Shown piece after piece: positions 1-7,475 of a stretch of DNA of 64,000 nt. The notes under the pieces were generated by a model that saw only the letters and a program-made list of their open reading frames with translations, was not told where the DNA came from and ran no database searches. This DNA is from a bacterium (GTDB lineage: Bacteria > Bacillota > Bacilli > Lactobacillales > Streptococcaceae). The translations under genes were made by a program, and so were the position numbers. Where the stretch lies: NCBI GenBank assembly GCA_905221435.1, contig CAJNDD010000009.1, forward strand, positions 6,965-70,964, written 5' to 3'. Each line of letters opens with the position of its first letter. The first letter of the stretch is position 1.

Positions 1-2680
1 ATTGATTGAGTGTTTGTTTACTATTTTCTTGATTATAGAATTTAAGTCCTTTGATGATAACTCCATCAACTTCATCCTCGAAAACCAAATCTTCTTGATG
101 GTCATTGATGTATGAAAGAAGTTCCTCCTTCCATCTATCTTTTTCTGCCAATTGTTCACCTTTGGGTTCAATGAAGATTTGAAGATAGTAATCCTTATTT
201 TGAAGAAGTAGGATAAAGTCTGGTTGAAATCCTGAAAAATTGATTTCCCGTGGATTCTCCTCAAATTGGTGCAATTTCAATTGTTCAACTTTATCTGTCC
301 CCTTTAGCATGTTTTCGTCCATCCGAACGAGGAAAACATCACCGTATTGTTCTCTTAGTTCATCAATGTGATTGGCGATAGCATTAACTAGATTTTCTTC
401 ATTTCTATTGATTATAGCAGATTGATAAGCAAAAAAGTCAAATTTTTCAAAACTAATATTAGCTACTTTTTGTTCGATTAAGGAGCTACTCTGTTTAGCC
501 GTATCATAATTAGGTATTCGTTTGCGATAATCAACGAGATATTCTTCAATAGGATATCCAACAAAACGATTCGTACCTCTTGCTTTGCGATAACCTGCCT
601 TTATTTGAGCAGCCAGTAGGTTGACAAAGTTATCAACAATTTTAAGCTTTTCCATAGCTGAAAATTCTTCCACGACAGTTTCTTTTTCTGTTGTAACATA
701 TAATATAAGATTCCGCAAATTTAACCAATTTTCACCCCAAAACTCATCCATAGACTTGAGATTTGGAAGATATCTTTTCAGATTTTCAAAACGGAAAAAA
801 TTAGAGCGACTAATTGATTTTTTAAAGTAACGAATATCAATTCCCCTCAATTGGGACGTTTTTAACTCTATTGCTTCAGCTGAAAGGTAAGCTGTTTCAT
901 AGGTGGATTTAAAATAGGTTACATTGGCTAGCTTAGAAATTTCAATACCATATGCACGTAAATTCACATAGTGACTGTCAGGAATTTCCTTAGTTTCATT
1001 ATAGTAAAGCTTACCTGTTTTAAAGATTTGGGTTTTCTTGAAAGAGGGTTTCAGTTTGATTTCAATTGGAGGATTTTTTTCATCCGTCCCAGTCGCAAGA
1101 TTCATCTTGTCAAGTGATGCCATCAAATTCTTGATGTATTGCGGTTCATTAAGGGTATGGTAGTGTAGTGTTTCCAATAAAAGACTTGCTGTTTCATCTG
1201 ATTCATCAAATCGTCTTTGATAAGAAATCTTTTGATTTAAGGAGAAAGGATTGTATCGCGCCCCACGTCCGATCAACTGAGCCTCGGAATTGGTTGATTT
1301 AGCATCTCTTTTATCATTCATTTTTCCCAAGTTGCTAATACGAACGATATCGTAAAGATTGAGGACATCCCAACCTTCTGTTAATTTTGCTACTGCAAAG
1401 ACTACACGATACAGATTATTGGGCGATTCAAGCGAATTGAGGGCTTGATACTGTCCTGTTTCTAGCAACCCTTTTGAACTACTGTCTGAATCATTTGCAT
1501 TTAGAATTCTAGCTGGTGAAAAACCACGCTTAATTTCTCGAACAACAGTTGAAAGATCATCCTTTTCGAGATAATACTGATAAGCTAGCTGTAGGGTATG
1601 GCTTTGCTCTTCTGATACACTTTTCAATTGTGAAATAAGGAACGCCTTTAAGCTTTCCACGGTCAGATTGTCAATCATCTCATTGAATAGATTGTTTGCT
1701 TCATAGGAAGCATCAATTTTATGTGATTTGAAAAGAATGACTGGTTTTATCTCAATCCCAAATTTTTCTAGAGCAAATTTGCGACGATATTCACTCAGAA
1801 GAACGGTGCTAAGCATATTATCTTCATTGGAATTCCCCGTCTGAATGCGTCTTACATTTTTTGAATATCGCTCTTTGATGTATGAATCCAAGGTATAACG
1901 GTAAATAATCTTATCTCGATATTTTTGATAAATGGTCTCATCGTCAAAATCAAGTGTTGCGGTAAATTCTAGCAAGAGATTATCAGCATGTGCGTGAAGA
2001 AGAGAAAGTAGGCATTTTTCCCATGAGACTTTTTCCAATTCTGCTTTATTTTTCTTTTTCGTAGAAGCAGAATAGTGATGGGCTTCATCCGCCAGAATAA
2101 CCATTTTTGTCTTCTGGTAATCTGTTAATGACATGATATTTTCTGCCTGTGTGAGGAGGTCATTTGTTAATGTTTGAATTGAAACAAACTTAATATTAAT
2201 TACATTTTTATTAGGAAAATCTGGAAATCTTCCTGAAATCTGGTTGATAAAGATATGTTCCCCATCAATTTCTAAGTTGGAATTGAAAAGAAACTTCGTA
2301 GATTGAGCATTCGTTAGATTATCAATGGTCTTACTCAGAACACCATTTGTATTCACTGTAAACAGAAAATTTTGATACCCTTTTTCTTTATAGAGATAGA
2401 GGATTAAACCAGCCATCAAATCAGTCTTTCCCGAACCAGTTGCCATATTGAACATCAGCTGTCTTGGCTTTCGAAACTTGAAAGTATCTGATGCTTGAGT
2501 GTAGTGAAAATAGCGAATAGCTTCACTTTGATAAGAACGTGGTTCATGCTTGAGATTTTCTACAATATACTGTGGTAATTCCCAACCATGCTGTTCGTTC
2601 AAAATATCCATATCCAGCTGTTTCAATTCATCGAAGAGTTCAAAGAACAGTTCTTTTTTCTTTGCTTTTCTAACCATCAT
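1..2680 (-). CDS. res: Type III restriction endonuclease subunit Res (partial, C-terminus beyond window)
   Basis: Reading the minus strand gives one uninterrupted frame from 2680 to the window edge. It holds an SF2 helicase Walker A (MATGSGKT, about residues 79-86), a DEAH box (about residue 198) and, near residue 820-840, a PD...ExK-like nuclease motif (QPDF then IEPKG). This order is that of type III Res subunits, which hydrolyse ATP and cut DNA with Mod after meeting unmethylated asymmetric sites. The first ATG at 2680 overlaps the mod stop codon as ATGA. A second ATG at 2677 is better spaced from the GGGAG Shine-Dalgarno (SD), so either may be used. Translational coupling to mod is expected. 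The stop codon lies outside the window. Family assignment is firm; specificity is unknown. Confidence 0.92.
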   Translation of the reverse strand, partial: MMVRKAKKKELFFELFDELKQLDMDILNEQHGWELPQYIVENLKHEPRSYQSEAIRYFHYTQASDTFKFRKPRQLMFNMATGSGKTDLMAGLILYLYKEKGYQNFLFTVNTNGVLSKTIDNLTNAQSTKFLFNSNLEIDGEHIFINQISGRFPDFPNKNVINIKFVSIQTLTNDLLTQAENIMSLTDYQKTKMVILADEAHHYSASTKKKNKAELEKVSWEKCLLSLLHAHADNLLLEFTATLDFDDETIYQKYRDKIIYRYTLDSYIKERYSKNVRRIQTGNSNEDNMLSTVLLSEYRRKFALEKFGIEIKPVILFKSHKIDASYEANNLFNEMIDNLTVESLKAFLISQLKSVSEEQSHTLQLAYQYYLEKDDLSTVVREIKRGFSPARILNANDSDSSSKGLLETGQYQALNSLESPNNLYRVVFAVAKLTEGWDVLNLYDIVRISNLGKMNDKRDAKSTNSEAQLIGRGARYNPFSLNQKISYQRRFDESDETASLLLETLHYHTLNEPQYIKNLMASLDKMNLATGTDEKNPPIEIKLKPSFKKTQIFKTGKLYYNETKEIPDSHYVNLRAYGIEISKLANVTYFKSTYETAYLSAEAIELKTSQLRGIDIRYFKKSISRSNFFRFENLKRYLPNLKSMDEFWGENWLNLRNLILYVTTEKETVVEEFSAMEKLKIVDNFVNLLAAQIKAGYRKARGTNRFVGYPIEEYLVDYRKRIPNYDTAKQSSSLIEQKVANISFEKFDFFAYQSAIINRNEENLVNAIANHIDELREQYGDVFLVRMDENMLKGTDKVEQLKLHQFEENPREINFSGFQPDFILLLQNKDYYLQIFIEPKGEQLAEKDRWKEELLSYINDHQEDLVFEDEVDGVIIKGLKFYNQENSKQTLNQ

Positions 2681-4542
2681 TTCTCCCTATAAAAACTCTT
2701 ATTAAAATCATAATCTGATTGAGATAATTGCGATTTGATGGTTTCATCACCAATTTCAGAATAGTTGTGATAGAGCTGGTTTTTGTCAATAATTTTTACA
2801 AGAATTTTTTTCTGCATTTCAAAATCTTCATCCCAGATAGATTGGTCAACTTCTTGTAAATCCACTCTGAAATCAAAATCAAGTGTGGCTTTCATGTCAT
2901 CAAAGATAGCCTTTAATTCATCAGGATGTTTAGAGTTAAGAACAGCATCAATAAAGGTCGCATTTTTGTCCATTAACTCAGCATAAATGAATGAACCACC
3001 GCCAGACCAAGCAACATCTTGAGAAATGCCACCTTGTTCTCCATCAATAACTTTCTTTAATCTTTCTATAGAAACTGTTTCAATATAATCCATTTGTTCA
3101 ATACCGATGTACTGACGATTCATTTTATGAGCTACTGCTTGTGTTGTCCCACTACCCATGAAGAAATCAAGAACAATATCTCCTTCTTCACTACTAATTT
3201 TCATCAAATTATAAATAAGTCTTTCAGGTTTTGGAAAATCAAATAACCTATCACCACTAAATAACTCTCTAATCTCCTCAGCTCCACGTTGATTCGTACC
3301 AAATGAGTTATCCCAAAAATCATTTGGTATTTGACCCTCCGAATCTTGTAAATATAGTTTACCATATGGTTGTTCTTGCCCACCTCGTGTCCAATATATC
3401 TTTCCTAAATTATCTAACCGTTCTATTTCTTCTTTCTCTTTCATCCAGGGGCCATAAAGTTTTTTTCCTGTAGGGGTTGTTAGTTCATAATTATATTTAC
3501 CCCTAGTCTTATCCAATAAAATTTGTCGTCTGAAATAACCGTTCTCATCTGAATAACGATATTCTTTTCTAGCTTTGTCGGTTAGTGGTAACTTATTTAA
3601 TTTCCCACTCGATTTCTTATAAATAAGTATATAATCTGTTACTTTTGCAAATTCTCCAATATTTGCTTGATTATCAGATTTTCTCCACGAAATCGTACCA
3701 ATATATTTATCCCCTCCAAATATATTATCTGCTAATAATTTTAATTGAGCATATCCCTCTTCTCCAACTATAATTATGCATAATCCTTCATCAGATAGCA
3801 GCTCCTTGGCAACATCTAATCTATTTTTCATAAAAACTAACCAAGTAGATAATTTAAAATTTGAATTATAATTAAATGCATCACTAGTCTTAGTTTTTTT
3901 AAAATAGTAAGGTGGATCAATAATTATACTTTTAATTTTTCCAGCAAATCGTTTTTTCAAACTGTGGAGTGCTAACAGGTTGTTTCCCTTGATAATCAGG
4001 TTATCCGTATCCTTGATTTCTGATACAGGAGAAGAGCCATTTTTGTCATATTTCTTAGCATTTTTTAAAATCTTTTCATCAAGGAGGACATCAATCTCTT
4101 CTCTAGCAACTATCTCATTTAAAAAGGATTCTTCAGCATCTTCCCTCGATACATCATCTTTAGTCATACCAGCTTTTAAGATACCATCTTTGTAGGGGAA
4201 ATTTAGGACAACATCTGTTGTTTCATCTAGATAGCGATTATTTGTCGCTAATCCGATTTTGTTGGTGTAACGCGTGTAAGAGTTTGACCAATATTCATCA
4301 ACTTCAAGCATTTGAATGATATCATTGATTTTCAAAATTGTCGCACCAGCAATATCCTCGGTAAATGCTTCATTTAGAATTGCATTTGTCAAAATCTTTT
4401 CAACCAACTCAGGTTTATAATTATCTAAATCTACTATAATAGCGTCTTTTTTTAATAGTCCCTCAGCTACATACTGTTCATCAAAGCTTTCTACCACCTC
4501 TCGCAGGGCTTGTTGAATCGCTGTTTCGAATATCTGGCTCAT
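2677..4542 (-). CDS. mod: Type III restriction-modification DNA methyltransferase Mod
   Basis: A 621-residue adenine-N6 DNA methyltransferase of the beta class: the catalytic DPPY motif (residues 209-212) precedes the SAM-binding FMGSGT motif (461-466), with the target-recognition region between them (about 240-440). Mod recognises the site and modifies DNA alone; with Res it forms the nuclease. The start at 4542 has a GAGGG SD six bases upstream, and an in-frame TGA lies just upstream of it, so the protein cannot extend further 5'. Its stop overlaps the res start. The 220 bases upstream hold a leader ORF with a heptanucleotide tract and a terminator-like hairpin, making expression probably phase-variable. 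If so, this is a phasevarion-type regulator. The recognition site cannot be read from the sequence. Confidence 0.95.
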   Translation of the reverse strand: MSQIFETAIQQALREVVESFDEQYVAEGLLKKDAIIVDLDNYKPELVEKILTNAILNEAFTEDIAGATILKINDIIQMLEVDEYWSNSYTRYTNKIGLATNNRYLDETTDVVLNFPYKDGILKAGMTKDDVSREDAEESFLNEIVAREEIDVLLDEKILKNAKKYDKNGSSPVSEIKDTDNLIIKGNNLLALHSLKKRFAGKIKSIIIDPPYYFKKTKTSDAFNYNSNFKLSTWLVFMKNRLDVAKELLSDEGLCIIIVGEEGYAQLKLLADNIFGGDKYIGTISWRKSDNQANIGEFAKVTDYILIYKKSSGKLNKLPLTDKARKEYRYSDENGYFRRQILLDKTRGKYNYELTTPTGKKLYGPWMKEKEEIERLDNLGKIYWTRGGQEQPYGKLYLQDSEGQIPNDFWDNSFGTNQRGAEEIRELFSGDRLFDFPKPERLIYNLMKISSEEGDIVLDFFMGSGTTQAVAHKMNRQYIGIEQMDYIETVSIERLKKVIDGEQGGISQDVAWSGGGSFIYAELMDKNATFIDAVLNSKHPDELKAIFDDMKATLDFDFRVDLQEVDQSIWDEDFEMQKKILVKIIDKNQLYHNYSEIGDETIKSQLSQSDYDFNKSFYREK

Positions 4543-4570
4543 ACAAGTCCCTCACTTTCATACACAACAG

Positions 4571-4608
4571 AAAAGACCTTCTCACAAAAATGTGAAAAAG
4601 TCTGTTTT
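4571..4608 (-). terminator. Intrinsic-terminator-like hairpin between leader ORF and mod (candidate attenuator)
   Basis: On the minus strand, the arms at 4603-4591 and 4586-4574 pair over 13 bp (two G-U wobbles) around a TTTT loop. AAAAC precedes and TTTTCTGTT follows, the form of an intrinsic terminator. It lies inside the mod transcript, after the leader stop used in the present repeat register and before the mod start. Ribosomes reading the long leader frame would cover it; ribosomes stopping at 4634 or 4642 would not. The hairpin is seen; attenuation is inferred. It could also work in the opposite direction. Confidence 0.65.
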
Positions 4609-4633
4609 AGGGCTTGACAAAAAATACGCTTGA

Positions 4634-4765
4634 TTACATAATCAGCGTGAGCTGTGAGCTGTGAGCTGTGAGCTGTGAGCTGTGAGCTGTGAGCTGTGAG
4701 CTGTGAGCTGTGAGCTGTGAGCTGTGAGCTGTGAGCTGTGAGCTGTGAGCTGTGATTGCTTTCAT
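4634..4765 (-). CDS. Repeat-containing leader peptide upstream of mod (short register)
   Basis: The ATG at 4765 lies nine bases after an AAAGGA SD, and an extended -10 box lies upstream. An in-frame ATG at 4774 overlaps the SD and is less likely. The peptide starts MKAI and runs through the heptamer tract as a seven-residue period (TAHSSQL). With 15 heptamers it ends at TAA 4636-4634, giving 43 residues. With 14 copies it would end at TGA 4644-4642. With 13 or 16 copies it would read on through 36 further codons with no stop and end at TGA 4541-4539, overlapping the mod ATG as ATGA (77 residues for 16 copies). Its role is probably to carry ribosomes to mod rather than as a protein. No family is recognised. 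Confidence 0.6.
   Translation of the reverse strand: MKAITAHSSQLTAHSSQLTAHSSQLTAHSSQLTAHSSQLTLIM
4651..4755 (-). repeat. Perfect tandem heptanucleotide tract, 15 copies
   Basis: Fifteen identical, uninterrupted copies of GCTGTGA on the plus strand (TCACAGC on the minus, coding strand of mod), 105 bases in all, flanked at 4645-4650 by a copy lacking one base. Perfect tracts of this length are typical slipped-strand mispairing sites. Because 7 is not a multiple of 3, each gain or loss of a copy shifts the leader frame. TCACAGC has no stop in any frame on the minus strand, whereas the plus strand reads TGA in every frame, which fits selection for readability towards mod. The true copy number may be mixed in the population. 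Confidence 0.97.
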
Positions 4766-4796
4766 ACCAATCATTCCTTTACTTTTTGATAGTTCT

Positions 4797-4805
4797 ATTA
4801 TATCA
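4797..4805 (-). promoter_or_regulatory. Extended -10 promoter for leader-mod-res
   Basis: The minus strand reads TGATATAAT (TGn-TATAAT extended -10), with the hexamer at 4802-4797. No convincing -35 lies 17 bases further upstream, which extended -10 promoters can do without. A start of transcription near 4790 would leave a short leader carrying the AAAGGA SD and the ATG at 4765. Confidence 0.6.
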
Positions 4806-4933
4806 AAATTTCTAAATTTTGCATATTTGCTTTCCCTGACGGACAGTCATGTATAAACCACTTAGAAAATATGATTTATGGCTACACATATACTAAATGA
4901 AGTACATTTTGAATTGGAGAAGTCTGTCCTATT

Positions 4934-4965
4934 AAAAGACGATCTCCGCTTGGAAATCGTCTTTT
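4934..4965 (-). terminator. Intrinsic terminator downstream of the acid phosphatase gene
   Basis: Inverted arms of ten bases (AAAAGACGAT and ATCGTCTTTT) around a 12-base loop. T-runs on both strands make it potentially bidirectional. It lies after the phosphatase stop (5029) and upstream of the mod leader promoter, insulating the two minus-strand units. Confidence 0.75.
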
Positions 4966-5028
4966 TTCGCTATTCTCGCAAATACGATATCTTGTAGTTG
5001 GTGTAAACTGGTAGATAGCTCTCTTATT

Positions 5029-5886
5029 TTATTTATCAAAACCTTGTAAGTTTTTTTGGCGCTCTTCAGTTTGACCCTTAGCATCCAATTTATTACCATT
5101 GTAAACAGTGCTTTCCCATGATCCGTACATTGGGTTAGGGAAAATGATGAATTTCTCACCAAACTCTTTTTGTAATTCCTCTAATTTTTGGTCGCGCTCA
5201 GTTTCAGAGGTCTTTGAAAACTCTGCAAAGTCCACAAGATTGTCTCCTAGTAGCATGACTAAGTTGGTTTTTTCTTGGACTGCTTGTCTACGACCTTCTT
5301 TAGATTTGACGCCTTTTTCTAAGAACATGAGATGATCGCGGCTTTGTACAGGAATTCCTTCATTTTCTAGGTTTTTGATCGTATCATCTACCTGTTCTAT
5401 CGTGCGGTCAGATACATAGTAAATTTGGACACCGTTTTGGTCTGCAAATTGGAGAAAGTCTTTAGCACCTGGTACAGCCTTGGCTGCGGCTTTTTTTACC
5501 CAGACATCCCAGTTTTCTGGGGTAAATGCTGTTCCATCTTTGACATTTTGCGCTTGATAAGGGCTATTGTCTAATACGGTTTCGTCCAAGTCCAAAACGA
5601 TAGAGTAGGGTTTATCTGTCTGTGTTTTTAGTAGTTCTTTCAAACGATCAGTAGCGACATTGTAACCTTGTAGATAGAGTGCCTTGGTCTCAGCTGCTTT
5701 TTGATACCAAAGAGTTGACATAGTATTTTCTCTTGAACGCAACTGATCATAGGTCATGGTAACCTGATTATCAGATGTATTACTTTGTGTTGTCTGTGAA
5801 TTTGCCGAATTTGTGCCACAGCCAGTCAGTAAAATGACGGAAGTAAGTGTAGAAGCAATTGTAATAGTAACTTTGGATATTTTCAT
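5029..5886 (-). CDS. HAD-family acid phosphatase lipoprotein (LppC / e(P4)-like 5'-nucleotidase)
   Basis: A 285-residue exported lipoprotein. The signal peptide ends in a lipobox (LLTGCG, Cys about residue 23). The class B/C HAD acid-phosphatase core follows, with DLDETVLD as the nucleophile motif (near residue 100), an SDR segment and a later LLGDN acidic motif. Such enzymes hydrolyse nucleotide monophosphates and other phosphate esters at the cell surface, releasing nucleosides for uptake. The start at 5886 follows a perfect AGGAGG. The gene is monocistronic, with a terminator at 4934-4965. The promoter carries a cre-like sequence between -35 and -10, suggesting carbon-catabolite control. 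The closest named relatives are streptococcal LppC and Haemophilus e(P4); the precise substrate is not readable. Confidence 0.9.
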   Translation of the reverse strand: MKISKVTITIASTLTSVILLTGCGTNSANSQTTQSNTSDNQVTMTYDQLRSRENTMSTLWYQKAAETKALYLQGYNVATDRLKELLKTQTDKPYSIVLDLDETVLDNSPYQAQNVKDGTAFTPENWDVWVKKAAAKAVPGAKDFLQFADQNGVQIYYVSDRTIEQVDDTIKNLENEGIPVQSRDHLMFLEKGVKSKEGRRQAVQEKTNLVMLLGDNLVDFAEFSKTSETERDQKLEELQKEFGEKFIIFPNPMYGSWESTVYNGNKLDAKGQTEERQKNLQGFDK

Positions 5887-5917
5887 AATCCCATCCTCCT
5901 AATAATAGTCTATTAAT

Positions 5918-5946
5918 ATTGTAGCGTTTTCATGGGATTTGTGCAA
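5918..5946 (-). promoter_or_regulatory. Phosphatase promoter with overlapping cre-like site
   Basis: The minus strand gives -35 TTGCAC (5946-5941), a 17-base spacer and -10 TACAAT (5923-5918). The spacer and -10 contain TGAAAACGCTACAA (5932-5919), which follows the CcpA cre consensus except near its 3' end. Promoter geometry is directly visible; CcpA binding is inferred. Confidence 0.6.
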
Positions 5947-6103
5947 GGAAATATCGAGAGAAAAGAAATTTTTCAGTAGTAATTTGGTATTAGGATAAAA
6001 TTATGTACTTAATTTGAGAATGAAGATGGATATAAAAAAATTCAATCGGCTTGATAGAAAATCTATATCAGTTCCTTTTTGAAAAATAGATGAAAATAAA
6101 GTG

Positions 6104-6148
6104 AATCTTTGAAAGGCTAGTAACATCAAGCTTTTCAGGGATTTTTTT
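6104..6148 (+). terminator. Terminator-like hairpin in the leader of the URO-D/ABC operon
   Basis: The arms 6104-6118 and 6129-6143 pair over 15 bp with three G-U wobbles, around a 10-base loop, and run into a T-tract. No plus-strand gene lies upstream, since the neighbouring phosphatase is divergent. The hairpin can therefore act only on a transcript that starts between about 5930 and 6100 and enters this operon, which suggests premature-termination control. The effector is unknown. Confidence 0.6.
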
Positions 6149-6222
6149 CTTTATAGATATAAAAATTTCTAATCGAGTTGATAGTCAATATATATTGGGA
6201 AAAGGGGAAAAGGAGTGGTAAG

Positions 6223-6264
6223 ATGGTTTCAATCCAAATGGAAGGAGAAAGGTATGGCAAGTAA
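6223..6264 (+). CDS. Possible 13-codon upstream ORF overlapping the first URO-D gene
   Basis: An ATG at 6223 follows a good SD (AAAAGGAG, about seven bases away). It encodes MVSIQMEGERYGK and ends at TAA 6262-6264, eleven bases inside the next coding region, whose own SD (AAGGAG) lies within it. This arrangement permits translational coupling or leader-peptide control. The peptide has no run of one amino acid that would suggest classical attenuation. It could be chance. Confidence 0.35.
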   Translation: MVSIQMEGERYGK

Positions 6265-7258
6265 AAGAGATTTAGTCTTTAGAGCGATTCGAGGAGATGA
6301 AGTGGAAAGAGTTCCTGTGGGATTTTGGTTTCATTTTGTAACACTCGAAGAAAAGGGGCAGGGATTAAATAATCCACGTATCTTTCAAAAGAGTGTTGAT
6401 GGGCATCGCAACTATGTGGAAAGGATTCGCCCTGATTTTGTCAAAATTATGAGCGACGGTTTTTTCCTTTATCCAAGTAATGTCTATAGTCCTAAGATCG
6501 CAAGCATTCAGGAGCTGACTTCTATTGAGTCGATTGGTGAGGAACACCCATGGATTCAGCAACAGGTGGAAGTGGTACAAGCGATTCGAGAGACCTTTAC
6601 CGAAGAGATTGCTTCTTTCTACAATATCTTTTCACCTATCTCCTACCTCAAGCGCTGGTTCCGTACAGAAGCTTCTCGAGGGGATAGGGAAGTGGCTGAT
6701 CTATTGCTTGAAAATCCTGAGCAATTCAGAGCTATTCTAGATGTGATTGCAGGAGATATTGCTATCCTAACTCAGAAAATCATCCAGCAAGGTGGAGTTG
6801 ACGGGATTTACCTCAGCACCCAGGAAATTCAAGATGAGCGCATCACACCAGCACTCTACCAAACCTATATCGAACCGAGCAATATAGCGATTTTGGAGGC
6901 AGCCAATCAGGTTGGTGGGACCAATATCCTTCATATCTGTGGTTTTGAAGGTGCGAGCAATGATGTGACGCTATTTAAGGACTATCCAGCTCAAGTGGTC
7001 AACTGGGCGACCCACCATGAGGATGTTAGTTTGACACAGGGGCAAGAGTTGTTTCCAGGCAAGGCCGTTTTAGGTGGATTCGAAAATGGCAAGAAAAGCT
7101 TGCTTTATCAAGGTTCCAAGGCGGAATTGCAAAATGAAACAAGGCGGTTGTTGGCTGAAGCTGGTAGTAAAGGCGTTCTTCTGGGAGCTGACTGTACTGT
7201 TCCAGATGACTTTGACTTAGAGAGGTTGGACTGGATTCGGCAGGCAGCGGTTCTCTAA
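6254..7258 (+). CDS. URO-D/MtaA-family zinc methyltransferase-like protein, paralogue 1
   Basis: A 334-residue member of the uroporphyrinogen-decarboxylase fold superfamily. I chose the ATG at 6254, with AAGGAG seven bases upstream, because it aligns with the start of the paralogue at 7476; an upstream GTG at 6215 is in frame but poorly placed. His227, Cys229 (LHICG) and Cys314 (GADC) match the H-x-C...C zinc site of MtaA/CmuA-type methyltransferases, which activate a thiol methyl acceptor. No haem-pathway gene lies nearby, so decarboxylation of uroporphyrinogen is unlikely. It heads an operon with a paralogue and an amino-acid ABC importer, which suggests work on an imported methylated or thiol compound. 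Substrate and acceptor are unknown. Confidence 0.8.
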   Translation: MASKRDLVFRAIRGDEVERVPVGFWFHFVTLEEKGQGLNNPRIFQKSVDGHRNYVERIRPDFVKIMSDGFFLYPSNVYSPKIASIQELTSIESIGEEHPWIQQQVEVVQAIRETFTEEIASFYNIFSPISYLKRWFRTEASRGDREVADLLLENPEQFRAILDVIAGDIAILTQKIIQQGGVDGIYLSTQEIQDERITPALYQTYIEPSNIAILEAANQVGGTNILHICGFEGASNDVTLFKDYPAQVVNWATHHEDVSLTQGQELFPGKAVLGGFENGKKSLLYQGSKAELQNETRRLLAEAGSKGVLLGADCTVPDDFDLERLDWIRQAAVL

Positions 7259-7269
7259 AAGGAGGAGCT

Positions 7270-7473
7270 ATGAAAAGTAAAAGATGGGGCATCTTCATTG
7301 CAGTTGTCGGTTGGCTGGCCTTGGTCACCATAAGTGTCGTAAAAAATGGGCACTGCAAAAATGGAGAGAGATGTCGTGGAGTTCAGGATTTTTCTAAGTC
7401 CAGTCTCCCCTTTCTACGCTCGAATGATATCGCAAACAGTTTATTAGTTGAAAAAGTAAGGAATGGAGAATAA
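7270..7473 (+). CDS. Small protein with one N-terminal membrane segment, possible gene remnant
   Basis: A 67-residue ORF with a strong SD (AGGAGG) eleven bases after the preceding stop and two bases before the next start. Residues 6-24 are hydrophobic and resemble the N-terminal anchor of the substrate-binding protein at 8486 (basic start, then a long hydrophobic run). The rest is polar, cysteine-containing and matches nothing I recognise. Position and length suggest the stump of a second substrate-binding protein left after duplication of a methyltransferase-binding-protein pair, but a genuine small membrane protein is possible. Expression in the operon is likely from its SD. Confidence 0.5.
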   Translation: MKSKRWGIFIAVVGWLALVTISVVKNGHCKNGERCRGVQDFSKSSLPFLRSNDIANSLLVEKVRNGE

Positions 7474-7475
7474 GA

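Larger units (their letters stand above)
5887..6253 (+). other. Divergent intergenic region and leader of the URO-D/ABC operon
   Basis: This 367-base gap holds the minus-strand phosphatase promoter at its left end. It then has A+T-rich sequence with a small hairpin near 6050-6070 (TGATAGA facing TCTATATCA), the terminator-like hairpin at 6104-6148, and a 13-codon upstream ORF that overlaps the first gene. I see no T-box motif and no recognisable riboswitch core. The promoter for the operon is not clear: several weak -10-like hexamers exist, none with a good -35. Confidence 0.5.

Noticed and set aside
621..830. Plus-strand ORF of 69 codons opposite res
   Set aside because: Antisense to the continuous Res frame with no start signal.
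4651..4755. CRISPR array
   Set aside because: The repeats are seven bases, directly adjacent and without spacers.
4932..5162. Minus-strand ORF of 76 codons overlapping the phosphatase 3' end
   Set aside because: It lies in another frame of the phosphatase gene and runs through its terminator; no SD.
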